A stretch of 64,000 bases of DNA from JABCZS01 sp041660525. Lineage in GTDB: Bacteria > Pseudomonadota > Gammaproteobacteria > JABCZS01. The notes under the pieces were generated by a model. It made no database searches. It was not told the DNA's origin and saw only the letters and a program-made list of their open reading frames with translations. Below, piece after piece: positions 18,224-26,496 of the stretch. Positions within the stretch are counted from its first letter, which is position 1. Every line of letters begins with the position of its first letter. Made by a program: the position numbers and the translations under genes. Location: positions 1 through 64,000 of the forward strand of contig JBAZWD010000004.1 in assembly GCA_041660525.1 (NCBI GenBank), given 5' to 3'.

Positions 18224-19653
18224 AATGGGAAGTCGTTATCGGCTTAGAAGTCCACGCACAATTAGCCACACAATCAAAAATATTTTCCGGCGCGGCCACA
18301 GCTTATGGTGCATTGCCCAACACGCAAGCGTGCGCTATTGATTTAGGCATGCCCGGCGTATTACCCGTTTTAAATGAAGAAACCCTGCACATGGCGATAA
18401 AATTTGGTTTGGCTGTCAATGCACAAATTGCACCCGAATCTGTTTTTGCGCGCAAAAATTATTTTTATCCTGATTTACCCAAAGGTTATCAAATCAGCCA
18501 GTTTGAGATTCCTGTAGTGGGCAAAGGTTATTTAGATGTTATTTTAGAAGACGGCTCTAGCAAGCGCATCGGCATTACCCGTGCACACTTAGAAGAAGAT
18601 GCAGGCAAATCCTTACATGAAGATTTTCTAGGCATGACAGGTATCGATTTAAATCGCGCCGGTACGCCACTATTAGAAATAGTGTCTGAACCTGATATGC
18701 GATCTGCAAGTGAAGCGGTAGCCTACTTAAAAACATTGCATACTTTAGTGCGTTATTTAGGCATTTGCGATGGCAATATGCAAGAAGGATCATTTCGCTG
18801 CGATGCTAACGTTTCCGTTCGCCCCATGGGTGAAACCAAACTAGGCACGCGTTGTGAATTAAAAAATATTAATTCATTTCGCTTTGTTGAAAAAGCCATT
18901 AATTATGAAGTTGAACGGCAAATTGAAGTCATTGAAAACGGCGGCACCATTACGCAAGAAACACGTTTATACAATGCCGATACCAATACCACACGCACCA
19001 TGCGTAGCAAAGAAGAAGCCAATGATTACCGCTACTTCCCCGACCCCGATTTATTACCGGTTTGTGCAAGTGATGAATTAATCGCAAAAATTAAATCCAC
19101 CATGCCCGAATTACCCCAAGAAAAACGCGATCGCTTTGCAAAAGAATACGGTTTAAATAATTATGATGCAAACGTCTTAGCCAGCTCACGCGATCTTGCT
19201 AATTACTTTGAAGCGGTAGTAAAAGTTTCCAAAGAACCGAAACTCTCAGCCAACTGGGTCATGGGCGAATTATTAGCAGCCATCAATAAAGAAAACTTAG
19301 CAATTACCGAGTCCCCAATTAAAGCAGAAGATTTAGGATTATTAATACAACGTATTAGCGATAATACCATTTCAGGTAAAATCGCAAAAACCGTATTTAT
19401 CCATATGTGGCAAATCGAGGGCAGCGCCGATGAAATCATCGAAAAACAAGGCCTAAAACAAGTCACCGATATGGGCGCGATCGAAAAAATCATTGATGAA
19501 ATTATTCAAAATAATCCTCAACAATTGGCGGATTATAAAGGCGGAAAAGATAAATTATTTGCGTTTTTTGTTGGCCAAGCAATGAAAGCGACGCAAGGAA
19601 AAGCTAACCCGCAGCAGTTGAATGATTTGTTGAAAGAGAAGTTGTCTAAATAA
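18220..19653 (+). CDS. gatB: Aspartyl/glutamyl-tRNA amidotransferase subunit B
   Basis: tRNA-binding, ATP-using subunit of GatCAB, 477 residues. It begins WEVVIGLEVHAQL and contains the FARKNYFYPDLPKGYQISQ signature and the C-terminal YqeY-like tail domain (residues about 330-477). The stop is six bases before the left arm of the second family 1 palindrome. A 22-base perfect copy of its 3' region (19537-19558) and its last codons recur as a fossil at 22983-23012, evidence of an old duplication. The presence of GatCAB beside a tRNA-Gln(UUG) gene in this window suggests that Gln-tRNA may be made by transamidation; whether glnS exists elsewhere is not visible. Confidence 0.97.
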   Translation: MKWEVVIGLEVHAQLATQSKIFSGAATAYGALPNTQACAIDLGMPGVLPVLNEETLHMAIKFGLAVNAQIAPESVFARKNYFYPDLPKGYQISQFEIPVVGKGYLDVILEDGSSKRIGITRAHLEEDAGKSLHEDFLGMTGIDLNRAGTPLLEIVSEPDMRSASEAVAYLKTLHTLVRYLGICDGNMQEGSFRCDANVSVRPMGETKLGTRCELKNINSFRFVEKAINYEVERQIEVIENGGTITQETRLYNADTNTTRTMRSKEEANDYRYFPDPDLLPVCASDELIAKIKSTMPELPQEKRDRFAKEYGLNNYDANVLASSRDLANYFEAVVKVSKEPKLSANWVMGELLAAINKENLAITESPIKAEDLGLLIQRISDNTISGKIAKTVFIHMWQIEGSADEIIEKQGLKQVTDMGAIEKIIDEIIQNNPQQLADYKGGKDKLFAFFVGQAMKATQGKANPQQLNDLLKEKLSK

Positions 19654-19921
19654 AATTTTCAATCTTAGGCCGAAGGCCTTATACTATTTAGCCTAGGGTC
19701 TAGGTGCGCTTCGCACCGTAACCCTAGGTGGAGAAATGCGAAAACAACCCAGCGCTGTAAGCGCACAAGATAAAACAAAAAACCTATCTTAATTTAAAAT
19801 TTTCTATCGCGCTTTCAGCGCTTGGAATTTTCTCCTATACATTCACCTAGGGTTACGGTGCGAAGCGCACCTAGACCCTAGGCTAAATAGTATAAGGCCT
19901 TCGGCCTAGGATTGAAAATTT
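19653..19921. repeat. Large nested palindromic element, family 1, copy 2
   Basis: Second copy of the element at 5016-5275. Core arms are 19660-19729 and 19845-19914: 69 of 70 positions pair, and the one exception is a T opposite a G. They extend seven bases outward on each side (AAATTTTCAATC against its complement). An inner pair at 19751-19764 and 19809-19822 has one mismatch. Compared with copy 1, the left arm differs at seven positions. Two pairs of these (arm positions 35/67 and 46/56) are matched changes within the local hairpins. It lies between convergent gatB and an unknown gene, followed by a separate terminator, so a terminator role would be redundant here. Confidence 0.93.
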
Positions 19922-19974
19922 AATTGATCAACTTTTTGAAAAAAATTTACTGAAAAAGTAAAATTTCTGATATA

Positions 19975-20000
19975 AAAAAGCGCCTATTAAGGCGCTTTTT
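19975..20000. terminator. Bidirectional rho-independent terminator
   Basis: Perfect ten-base inverted repeat AAAAAGCGCC / GGCGCTTTTT around a TATTAA loop. T-tracts on both strands fit termination of gatCAB on the plus strand and of the unknown gene ending at 20033 on the minus strand. The 379-base gap from 19654 to 20032 holds only this terminator and the family 1 palindrome. Confidence 0.9.
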
Positions 20001-20032
20001 AAATTGGAGATTCACTAGGATCTCATATCATT

Positions 20033-20581
20033 CTAGACAGATAATCTTTTCTTGGAACTGTTATCAGTATTATTTTGGGTCATATTGCTATTTGAACCCT
20101 TTTTAGTAAGCAATGACTTAATGAAGCTTGACGGCGAAGCCACTGGTGAACGTGAACCTTCTTCTAGTTTCTTGAGTTCATTTCGTACTTCAGACTTTGC
20201 TTGTGCAATTTCTTGTAAAGTTAAAGGTTTAAGCGCCACTAGATAAGTTCTTTGAAAACCTTCCTCTTCTTTAATTGTACTATTTTCTTTCGTAATCTGT
20301 GCATCAAAAATACTAATATTGCTTAATATTACTTTTTCAGTAAGACTTAACGCTTCTAAGCGTGCCTTAGAATCTGCATCAGGAAAGGTAAGGCCGTTAC
20401 TTTTCCATTTTTCATTAACAGAATTTATGTCTTTTTCATTAGTTACTTTAGCTTCAACTAATTTTTTACGCTCTGGATTGTTCTCTACAGCTTCAATTCT
20501 AAGCTTGGCTGCATTCACCGCATCCTCAGAAGCTATAAAATCTTCGATGATTTGGCGTTGATTTGGGGTTAGCTTTGGCAT
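20033..20581 (-). CDS. Hypothetical protein, charged, first of an orphan block
   Basis: Not recognised. From the ATG at 20581, preceded by AAGGTG at about seven bases, the protein has 182 residues (MPKLTPNQRQII...). An upstream extension to 20677 lacks support. It has no signal peptide or membrane segment. Composition is rich in Lys, Glu, Asn and Ser, with predicted helical stretches (residues about 1-60 and 110-140) and a basic, polar tail (SNSNMTQNNTDNSSKKRLSV). It is the most downstream of four same-strand orphan genes between gatB and the thioesterase gene. Such soluble charged proteins beside effector-like genes could be secreted substrates, but nothing in the sequence proves it. Confidence 0.7.
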   Translation of the reverse strand: MPKLTPNQRQIIEDFIASEDAVNAAKLRIEAVENNPERKKLVEAKVTNEKDINSVNEKWKSNGLTFPDADSKARLEALSLTEKVILSNISIFDAQITKENSTIKEEEGFQRTYLVALKPLTLQEIAQAKSEVRNELKKLEEGSRSPVASPSSFIKSLLTKKGSNSNMTQNNTDNSSKKRLSV

Positions 20582-20715
20582 TTTTTTCACCTTAATTTTA
20601 ACTACTACTAATGTTAGGTATCGAACAAAATTTGTATGGACTATCACCATTCTCGCCCTAAGTCTAACATATAACACAAGCCATCTGCAAGTTTTAACTT
20701 AAATTTTTAATCAAA

Positions 20716-22851
20716 TTAGCCCTTGTATTCATAAACATTGTTATTGTTATTGTTATTGTTATTGTCGTTATTATTGTTGCTGTTATTCCCAGCGCTAGTA
20801 TTTGACCAAGAGGCAGTCACTACCGAGCTAGTCGCAGAAGATCCTTGTATATCTAATACAGATGAACTATTTGCGATTCCAATCAATGTATTTACAACAG
20901 ACAAATCAGAAAGATATGAATTATTTGTATCATTATGATTCACGTTGTTTCTGATCGGTATCCTTTTTGGTATTGAATCTGTAGTTTTATTTAAATTATT
21001 TACAATTTTATTAACTTCACTTGTAATTGATCTATCTCTATTTTCATTAAATGCATCTAGTTCAATTGATTTTCTTGCTACTGAAGTGTTTGTAACATTA
21101 TTGTTATTCTCCACATTGCGTGTCGCTCCGTTATCTGGAAGCATAGCGAATAAAGAATTTTTAACGCTCTCTAATGAAACCAATAAGCCGTCTAATACCG
21201 CAGTATTAGACCTGCTGCGAACCTGCGTAGTGTCTTCGTCTGTTTCGTTAGGCTTAAAAAATAGTGATGCAAGAGTATCCGATTGAGGATTAAACTGATT
21301 ATCAATACTATTATTTGCTAAACCTTGGTTGATTTCTTGTATATTATTTTGAAAATCCGTGAAAAATTGTTCCAGGTCCTCATCTAAGTTTATGCCATCG
21401 TTTACTTCATTTTCAATTCCGGCGTTATTGATATTGTTAGGCACGACTGGCATTTCTACCATTTCAATATCTGGAACTGAAGCTTGTTGTTGCTGCAGTT
21501 GCAGTTGCCTAGCTCTTTCTCGTCTTTGTTCCTGCAATTCCGCATCCTTTATTGCTCTATCCTTCATAATTTGCGTTTCTGATTCAGACTCCGAACCTAC
21601 CGCCTCACTCGAATTTTTCTCTTTAAAATAATCCACCACGTGACAAAGCTTACAACTTAACATCGCAGCCACATCGATCAATCCAAATACAATTAATCCA
21701 AGCAACAATGGTGATGCAATTTTCACAAACAATAAAAATGTAGTCACAAAAAGCGTTGTCAATAACACAAATGTCAACACGGAAATAATAGGATGTTTAG
21801 CAATAAACGATTTTTCATCTGTAAAAATAAACCAAAGGTCTACTATTAAATTAATGCCCGCCTCAAACAATTGACTTGTAGCACGAGCAATTGCTGTTGC
21901 AATATAAACACTAAATAAAGTCAAACATATTGTTTCGAATACTGTAAGTGAAGACAAAAACGCTAAAAATGGCTTAGCTGCAACACCTAGGAAATACAAC
22001 GTTGCTGGTGGGGAAAACAAGCAGAAGAGAATAATAGTAAGCGATACGATAAAAGTAATCGCAAATACATAAGGATGCTTCTTAATAAAATATACCAAGC
22101 GATGATTAAAAGCAGAAGCAACTACAAAAAATATACCACGCACAATCAGCAAACAGAAATAAAAAATTTGATTACGTATCACTCCACCGTCTTTAAGATG
22201 AATGACTTTAGTAGTTTGCGACTCGCCGGGTAGCAACTCAGATTTTTTACGCGCAAGTAGTAATTGAAAAAACTGCCTCAAGCCAAGTTCAATACGATGC
22301 GCAATATACTCCGCAAGTTTAAGTGGGTTATATATACTCTCTGAAATAAAAAACATCACATGCCAAGGCCTGACCACCTGATGATTGTCCCTCATAAATT
22401 TAATTTTAGCTTTAATGCCTGCAATCCCCGCTAAACTCAGTGCACCGGCCTTGATAAGCTCTAATGGCGCATTTGTTTCTTTTGCTTGCGTTTCATCTGC
22501 TGTTGTCCAAAAATTTTCTAACTTACGTGTCTCTTTATTAGCTTGACTCGATAAGTTTTTTCTAATATTGCGTGTATAGGTTGAAGGAAGGTTATACAAG
22601 TATGTAAAATAAAAAGCCTGAGCGTCATCGTTACCTAAAAAGAGTTTATAAAAAGTTCTTCCGCGGTCATTACTAGTATTGTGTGATTGTTGCACTGCAG
22701 TATCACGCGTTCTAGTACGAATACCACCCAGCGCGGCATTATAAAATGCATCTCTTAGCGTACCGCCCCAACGATCACGAGTTTCACCCTCTGTCCCTAC
22801 TTTTTCTTTGAGCAGTTCATTTTTTAACCAATTCAAAAATTTCTTAAACAT
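20716..22851 (-). CDS. Polytopic membrane protein with Asn/Gln-rich tail, effector-like orphan
   Basis: Not recognised. About 711 residues from the ATG at 22851; in-frame ATGs at 22857, 22863 and 22881 are alternatives, with only weak ribosome sites. The first 210 residues are soluble and basic. Five or six hydrophobic helices follow (YFCLLIVRGIFFVVASAF; YVFAITFIVSLTIILFCLF; VLTFVLLTTLFVTTFLLFV; LLLGLIVFGLIDVAAML). The C-terminal half is a long hydrophilic region with a QEQRRERARQLQLQQQQ coiled-coil stretch, acidic segments and a terminal run of about a dozen asparagines ending VYEYKG. The polyasparagine is encoded by a hexanucleotide repeat. Membrane core plus low-complexity tail resembles proteins that intracellular bacteria insert in host membranes; that is inference. 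Confidence 0.75.
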   Translation of the reverse strand: MFKKFLNWLKNELLKEKVGTEGETRDRWGGTLRDAFYNAALGGIRTRTRDTAVQQSHNTSNDRGRTFYKLFLGNDDAQAFYFTYLYNLPSTYTRNIRKNLSSQANKETRKLENFWTTADETQAKETNAPLELIKAGALSLAGIAGIKAKIKFMRDNHQVVRPWHVMFFISESIYNPLKLAEYIAHRIELGLRQFFQLLLARKKSELLPGESQTTKVIHLKDGGVIRNQIFYFCLLIVRGIFFVVASAFNHRLVYFIKKHPYVFAITFIVSLTIILFCLFSPPATLYFLGVAAKPFLAFLSSLTVFETICLTLFSVYIATAIARATSQLFEAGINLIVDLWFIFTDEKSFIAKHPIISVLTFVLLTTLFVTTFLLFVKIASPLLLGLIVFGLIDVAAMLSCKLCHVVDYFKEKNSSEAVGSESESETQIMKDRAIKDAELQEQRRERARQLQLQQQQASVPDIEMVEMPVVPNNINNAGIENEVNDGINLDEDLEQFFTDFQNNIQEINQGLANNSIDNQFNPQSDTLASLFFKPNETDEDTTQVRSRSNTAVLDGLLVSLESVKNSLFAMLPDNGATRNVENNNNVTNTSVARKSIELDAFNENRDRSITSEVNKIVNNLNKTTDSIPKRIPIRNNVNHNDTNNSYLSDLSVVNTLIGIANSSSVLDIQGSSATSSVVTASWSNTSAGNNSNNNNDNNNNNNNNNVYEYKG
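20738..20787. repeat. TTATTG microsatellite encoding polyasparagine
   Basis: Four perfect head-to-tail copies of TTATTG occupy 20741-20764, flanked by degenerate GTT/ATT units to 20787. On the coding (minus) strand this reads alternating AAC and AAT codons for the C-terminal asparagine run. Slippage in units of six would change tail length by two residues without a frameshift. Confidence 0.9.
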
Positions 22852-22929
22852 GGGCATTCTCATCTTGTATATATAAAGCAAGTATTTTAACTATATATTC
22901 TTAAGGAAACATTAAAAATCTATGAAGTA

Positions 22930-23015
22930 TTAAGCTCTTCCCAATGTTTTATGCGGGGGTGTGACGGCGGAATATACCATGAAAAGGCGGAAAAGATAAA
23001 TTATCTAAATAGAGT
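22930..23015 (+). pseudogene. Fossil of thioesterase and gatB 3' fragments
   Basis: Bases 22932-22962 match the thioesterase gene at about 25434-25464 with three mismatches. Bases 22959-22982 match the same gene further on, near 25551-25574, with three mismatches; the two pieces join at a shared GTGA. From 22983 to 23004 there is a perfect 22-base match to gatB 19537-19558, and the frame then closes as Leu-Ser-Lys-stop, as gatB itself does after an internal deletion. Both fragments keep the plus orientation of the parent genes. The order thioesterase then gatB is what a tandem-duplication junction leaves behind. Confidence 0.8.
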
Positions 23016-23029
23016 GAAAAACTTCTGCG

Positions 23030-24241
23030 TTAATTGTTAAAAGTTCCCGCTCTCTTTCGAACACTCTCCGATGCGCTAGCTATTTGCTCTCGAACAATAA
23101 CCAATTCGCTATTTATTCTTTCTCGACTTTTGGCAGGATTTTTCATAGAATTTGCTATCAATTTATTTACTCGTGCTTCTGCTAATCTCTCATCGCGGGG
23201 CTCAATTATTATATTATTTTCAGCAGCTATAATCGGTGAAGATTCATTAAAGCTTGTTGAAGCGCTACCCGTTGCCGCTGATTGCTGCTGGGCTAATAAT
23301 CGATCTTTGTCTATACGATCTTTCGTAGCGGCTATCGCTTTTTCACGTTCTGTACGCATTTCTCCGATTCTGTGACAAACATTAAAAAGCAAAATGGCTG
23401 TTTGTGATTCACGTCTGCTTGTCCATAGTGATTGCAATCCTGCTAATATAGTCATGGTAATATCCAAACCCATAAGCCCTACGCTTTCTGAATTCTTGGG
23501 ACAAGTATTATTGTCATTATTTTGGTGCACATCTGCTTGTTGCGCAAAATACAAACTGCAACGCACAGCATAAACTGTTGTCAGCAATAGCTCAAAAGAC
23601 ACATTTCTAAGATTCCAACGGCTTTCTTCTCCAGCTACCACAATGATGTCTGCAACCAATTTTTTTAATTCTGTCATTTGCTTTTCTTCATTCTCTGGCA
23701 GTATTTTCTTTTCCTTTTTTCTACCTGCATAAGCATCTAAAAAAATAATGTCTTTTTTTAACTGTTCAATACAGGTTTGAAGATAACTATTATCAAAATA
23801 TAGTTTGGCTGCTCTTCCGGCAACTCCTAAAGTCGTATTATTATTACTTAATAAAAATACATTACTACCAAAAGAAGAAAATATTGCGTAATTTAAAATA
23901 AGAGCGGTACTTGAAGTAATGGCTTCGCCAATGAGCCCACCGTATTGTTGCAGCGTTGTGGCGGGAACTTCTCTTTCCATTCCCCAGCCATTAAATAAGC
24001 TTCCCCATGACCATGGTTTGGGGGCTGCTTGAACTTGTGGAGCAACTGTGGGTTGCCCGTTTGTATTTTGTGAAGAAGCATTACTCGTATCTTCATTTTC
24101 ATCTGCTTCGTCTTCAACATTAATATTATCGAGATTATTATTATTGTTGTTATTAGAGGCACCCGAAAAATTTGGATTTTCAAAAAGCTCAATTTCAACT
24201 TTACCCTGCTCTACATCTTTACTCTTATTTTGGTTATTCAT
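23030..24241 (-). CDS. Hypothetical protein with N-terminal Asn run, effector-like orphan
   Basis: Not recognised. 403 residues; GAGGTG precedes the ATG by about five bases. The N-terminus is hydrophilic and acidic with a run of seven asparagines (residues about 31-37) and a DEADENED stretch. One or two moderately hydrophobic segments follow (residues about 108-135, ALILNYAIFSSFGSNVFLL, and 255-270). A helical, charged region then runs to a basic C-terminus (ESVRKRAGTFNN). There is no export signal. It is in line with the orphan genes on either side and shares their Asn bias, but no clear sequence similarity to the 721-codon neighbour is visible by eye. The gap behind it holds the duplication fossil. 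Confidence 0.72.
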   Translation of the reverse strand: MNNQNKSKDVEQGKVEIELFENPNFSGASNNNNNNNLDNINVEDEADENEDTSNASSQNTNGQPTVAPQVQAAPKPWSWGSLFNGWGMEREVPATTLQQYGGLIGEAITSSTALILNYAIFSSFGSNVFLLSNNNTTLGVAGRAAKLYFDNSYLQTCIEQLKKDIIFLDAYAGRKKEKKILPENEEKQMTELKKLVADIIVVAGEESRWNLRNVSFELLLTTVYAVRCSLYFAQQADVHQNNDNNTCPKNSESVGLMGLDITMTILAGLQSLWTSRRESQTAILLFNVCHRIGEMRTEREKAIAATKDRIDKDRLLAQQQSAATGSASTSFNESSPIIAAENNIIIEPRDERLAEARVNKLIANSMKNPAKSRERINSELVIVREQIASASESVRKRAGTFNN

Positions 24242-24343
24242 TGGAGCACCTCGTAGTTATTTTAATAAAAGACGTTAGTATGATAACATAATAAAATAAT
24301 TAAAAAAAGTGCTTCCTCAATAAATACACAAAATATTAATTGA

Positions 24344-25051
24344 TTATTTAAAAGTACGGGGTGGGAATTGCCCAGGACTGCGGTTATGCTCTTCCATTCC
24401 TGATTGGCTTCCTGATGATAATCTTCTGTTTTCAATCGGGGGATCAATATCTCTATTTTTAACTAATTTATCAACTAACGGCTGTTGAGCTTGGCTGGAT
24501 TTCTGTGTTTTTGTGGCAGTAGTACCAATATTGATGAGTTCAACACTCAGCTCGGGATGTACGGCCATTGCTTTATTTAGCGCATCACCAGCATTAGCTG
24601 ATAAAGGCTGCTTATTAGCTGCCGCTAATCTCAATTGTAATGAAGTAAACTTGGCAGGCGTTTTCTCAAAGAATTTTTGTAACATCGCAGAAAGCTCTTT
24701 TGCAGATTCTTCATTAAGTGCAAAAGGAATATAAATACTTAGATTTTGCACTGCATCTGGATACTGTTGTATAAAATCAAGCTGTGCCTTTACGATAGGG
24801 AAACAATCGTCGATAGTAATGTCGTCTAAATCACGAAGCGCGCCATCTTCTCTCAAGAACAAATTCATTTGTCCATTGACCACTCTTTTGTTTAATAACG
24901 CAAATAGTGGACTAAAGTCAGGAGAATTCTGTGCTTTAACTCCAAAAACTGCATAAGCAAATGCGGCCTCTACCGATTGGGTATCATTTATAGTGCCATT
25001 AAATGTTTCAACTAACGGATTTTTTCCGGACCAGCGTGAAAAAAGACCCAT
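24344..25051 (-). CDS. Hypothetical soluble protein, effector-like orphan
   Basis: Not recognised. 235 residues, starting MGLFSRWSGK with GAGG about eight bases upstream. No membrane segment is present. The middle (residues 50-180) alternates short hydrophobic strands and helices (NLSIYIPFALNEESAKELSAML; FTSLQLRLAAANKQPL), and the tail is polar and disordered-looking (NRRLSSGSQSGMEEHNRSPG). It is the first gene of the four-gene orphan block on this strand, 230 bases from the divergent thioesterase gene. Base composition is like its neighbours. Confidence 0.72.
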   Translation of the reverse strand: MGLFSRWSGKNPLVETFNGTINDTQSVEAAFAYAVFGVKAQNSPDFSPLFALLNKRVVNGQMNLFLREDGALRDLDDITIDDCFPIVKAQLDFIQQYPDAVQNLSIYIPFALNEESAKELSAMLQKFFEKTPAKFTSLQLRLAAANKQPLSANAGDALNKAMAVHPELSVELINIGTTATKTQKSSQAQQPLVDKLVKNRDIDPPIENRRLSSGSQSGMEEHNRSPGQFPPRTFK

Positions 25052-25283
25052 AATAAATACCTCATAAATGTTAGCTAACGTACAAATAAAGCTTGAACTA
25101 TTACCATATTATGTCAGTTTAACAATTAGCTATATGAAACGCAAGCTCAATAAGTAACCATTGTTGGCTGTTAGAATCTGAATTGTTTGGGGTTTCTACT
25201 TAAATACATTGCCATTAAGCCCAATGATATCTTAAGGCCAAATTAACATATAATGCTCAGAAAGCATCAAATAAGGAAAACCC

Positions 25284-25754
25284 ATGCAAACATTATCCCT
25301 ACAAGAACACTATTCCCCCAACGGCATCTGCTTTGGCTGCGGGCCGAAAAATGATAAAGGTTTACAGGTACATAGCTTCGTCCAAGCTGACGGCACGCTC
25401 ATAGCCACTTGGCAACCTAAACCTGAATATCAGGCTTTTCCTAATGTTTTATGCGGGGGCGTGATAGGCTCATTATTGGATTGCCATTGTAATTGGGCTG
25501 CGACGTGGTTTTTAATGCAATACAATAAAACTGAAATTGCTCCACATACGGTGACTGCGGAATATACGATTAAACTCAAACGACCAACGCCTATTGATGA
25601 ACCCATCACCTTGATTGCGAGATTAGAACAAATTATTAATGAGCGCACAGCGATTACTTCCGGTGAACTTATTTCTCACGGTAAAGTCTGCGCAACTTGC
25701 ACTGGTAAATTTATTGCAGTAAAGGAAGAGCATCCGGCGTTTTTTGGGGATTAA
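25284..25754 (+). CDS. PaaI-type hotdog-fold thioesterase
   Basis: 156 residues of the PaaI/4HBT hotdog family, which hydrolyses acyl-CoA thioesters. The CFGCGPKNDKGLQV motif near the N-terminus is typical of a common bacterial subgroup. The GGVIGSLLDCHCNWAA helix corresponds to the hotdog central helix with its active-site acid position, and TVTAEYTIKLKRPTPI is the following strand. The substrate is not predictable. A GG-rich ribosome site precedes the ATG. A mutated partial copy of this gene is found at 22932-22982. It converges on the MoeB/ThiF gene four bases away. Confidence 0.88.
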   Translation: MQTLSLQEHYSPNGICFGCGPKNDKGLQVHSFVQADGTLIATWQPKPEYQAFPNVLCGGVIGSLLDCHCNWAATWFLMQYNKTEIAPHTVTAEYTIKLKRPTPIDEPITLIARLEQIINERTAITSGELISHGKVCATCTGKFIAVKEEHPAFFGD

Positions 25755-25758
25755 AATT

Positions 25759-26496
25759 CTACTGATTGCGTAACAAAAGCGAAGAACAAACAGTACAATG
25801 TGGATCGGCTAAAATTTCGCTTTTACGAAATTGCATGTTTAATGCATCAAATTGTAAAAGATGATTACTTGTTGTTAATCCTAATAATAATTTAAGTGCT
25901 TCTAATGCTTGTAAACTGCCAATAACACCCACAAGTGGCGCAATAACACCGCTGTCTTGGCAGCGAAGTTCATCTGCTGCTAAATCGGGATATAAACATT
26001 GATAACAGGGACTGCTTTGATTTTTAAAATCAAAAACACACAACTGACCAGAAAATTGAATAGCAGCGCCTGAAATTAATGGGATTTTTGCTGTTACGCA
26101 AGCTTGATTAATTGCAAAACGCGTTGTGAAACTATCACTGCCATCGATGACACAATCTGCCTCATGAATATAATTTAAAACATCATCCGTTAAAATTAAT
26201 TCAATATCCGGATTAAGCCGTTTGATTGTTTGCGCCGCAGAAATTGTTTTTTCTTGATTGATCGATTCTGTGGTGTGAATAATTTGTCTTTGTAAATTTG
26301 AAAGCTCAACTTTATCTCTATCAGCCAGAATTAAACGCCCTACACCGCTGGCCGCTAAATATAATGCAGCAGGTGATCCCAGGCCGCCTAAGCCGAGAAT
26401 AAGTACCGTGCTTTTTAATAATTTTTCTTGCCCTTGAATATCAACTTCTGGCAAAAAAATATGACGGCTATAACGTAATAGCTGTTGATCATTCAT
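25759..26496 (-). CDS. MoeB/ThiF/HesA-type adenylyltransferase
   Basis: E1-like enzyme that adenylates the C-terminal glycine of a sulfur-carrier protein (MoaD or ThiS). From ATG 26496 it has 245 residues. Visible motifs are the nucleotide-binding GLGGLGSPAALYLAASGVG, the DRDKVELSNLQRQ arginine-finger region, DGSDSFTTRF, and two Cys-x2-Cys zinc pairs (CYQC and CTVC). MoeB and ThiF cannot be separated from sequence alone. It overlaps the aroDE end by eight bases, an unexpected partner. No moaD, thiS or other cofactor gene is nearby, so its carrier protein must be encoded elsewhere. Confidence 0.88.
   Translation of the reverse strand: MNDQQLLRYSRHIFLPEVDIQGQEKLLKSTVLILGLGGLGSPAALYLAASGVGRLILADRDKVELSNLQRQIIHTTESINQEKTISAAQTIKRLNPDIELILTDDVLNYIHEADCVIDGSDSFTTRFAINQACVTAKIPLISGAAIQFSGQLCVFDFKNQSSPCYQCLYPDLAADELRCQDSGVIAPLVGVIGSLQALEALKLLLGLTTSNHLLQFDALNMQFRKSEILADPHCTVCSSLLLRNQ

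Noticed and set aside
24344..25051. MGLFSRW start as an N-myristoylation signal
   Set aside because: Gly2 is present but the Ser falls one position early for the MGxxxS/T consensus. Not enough to call.
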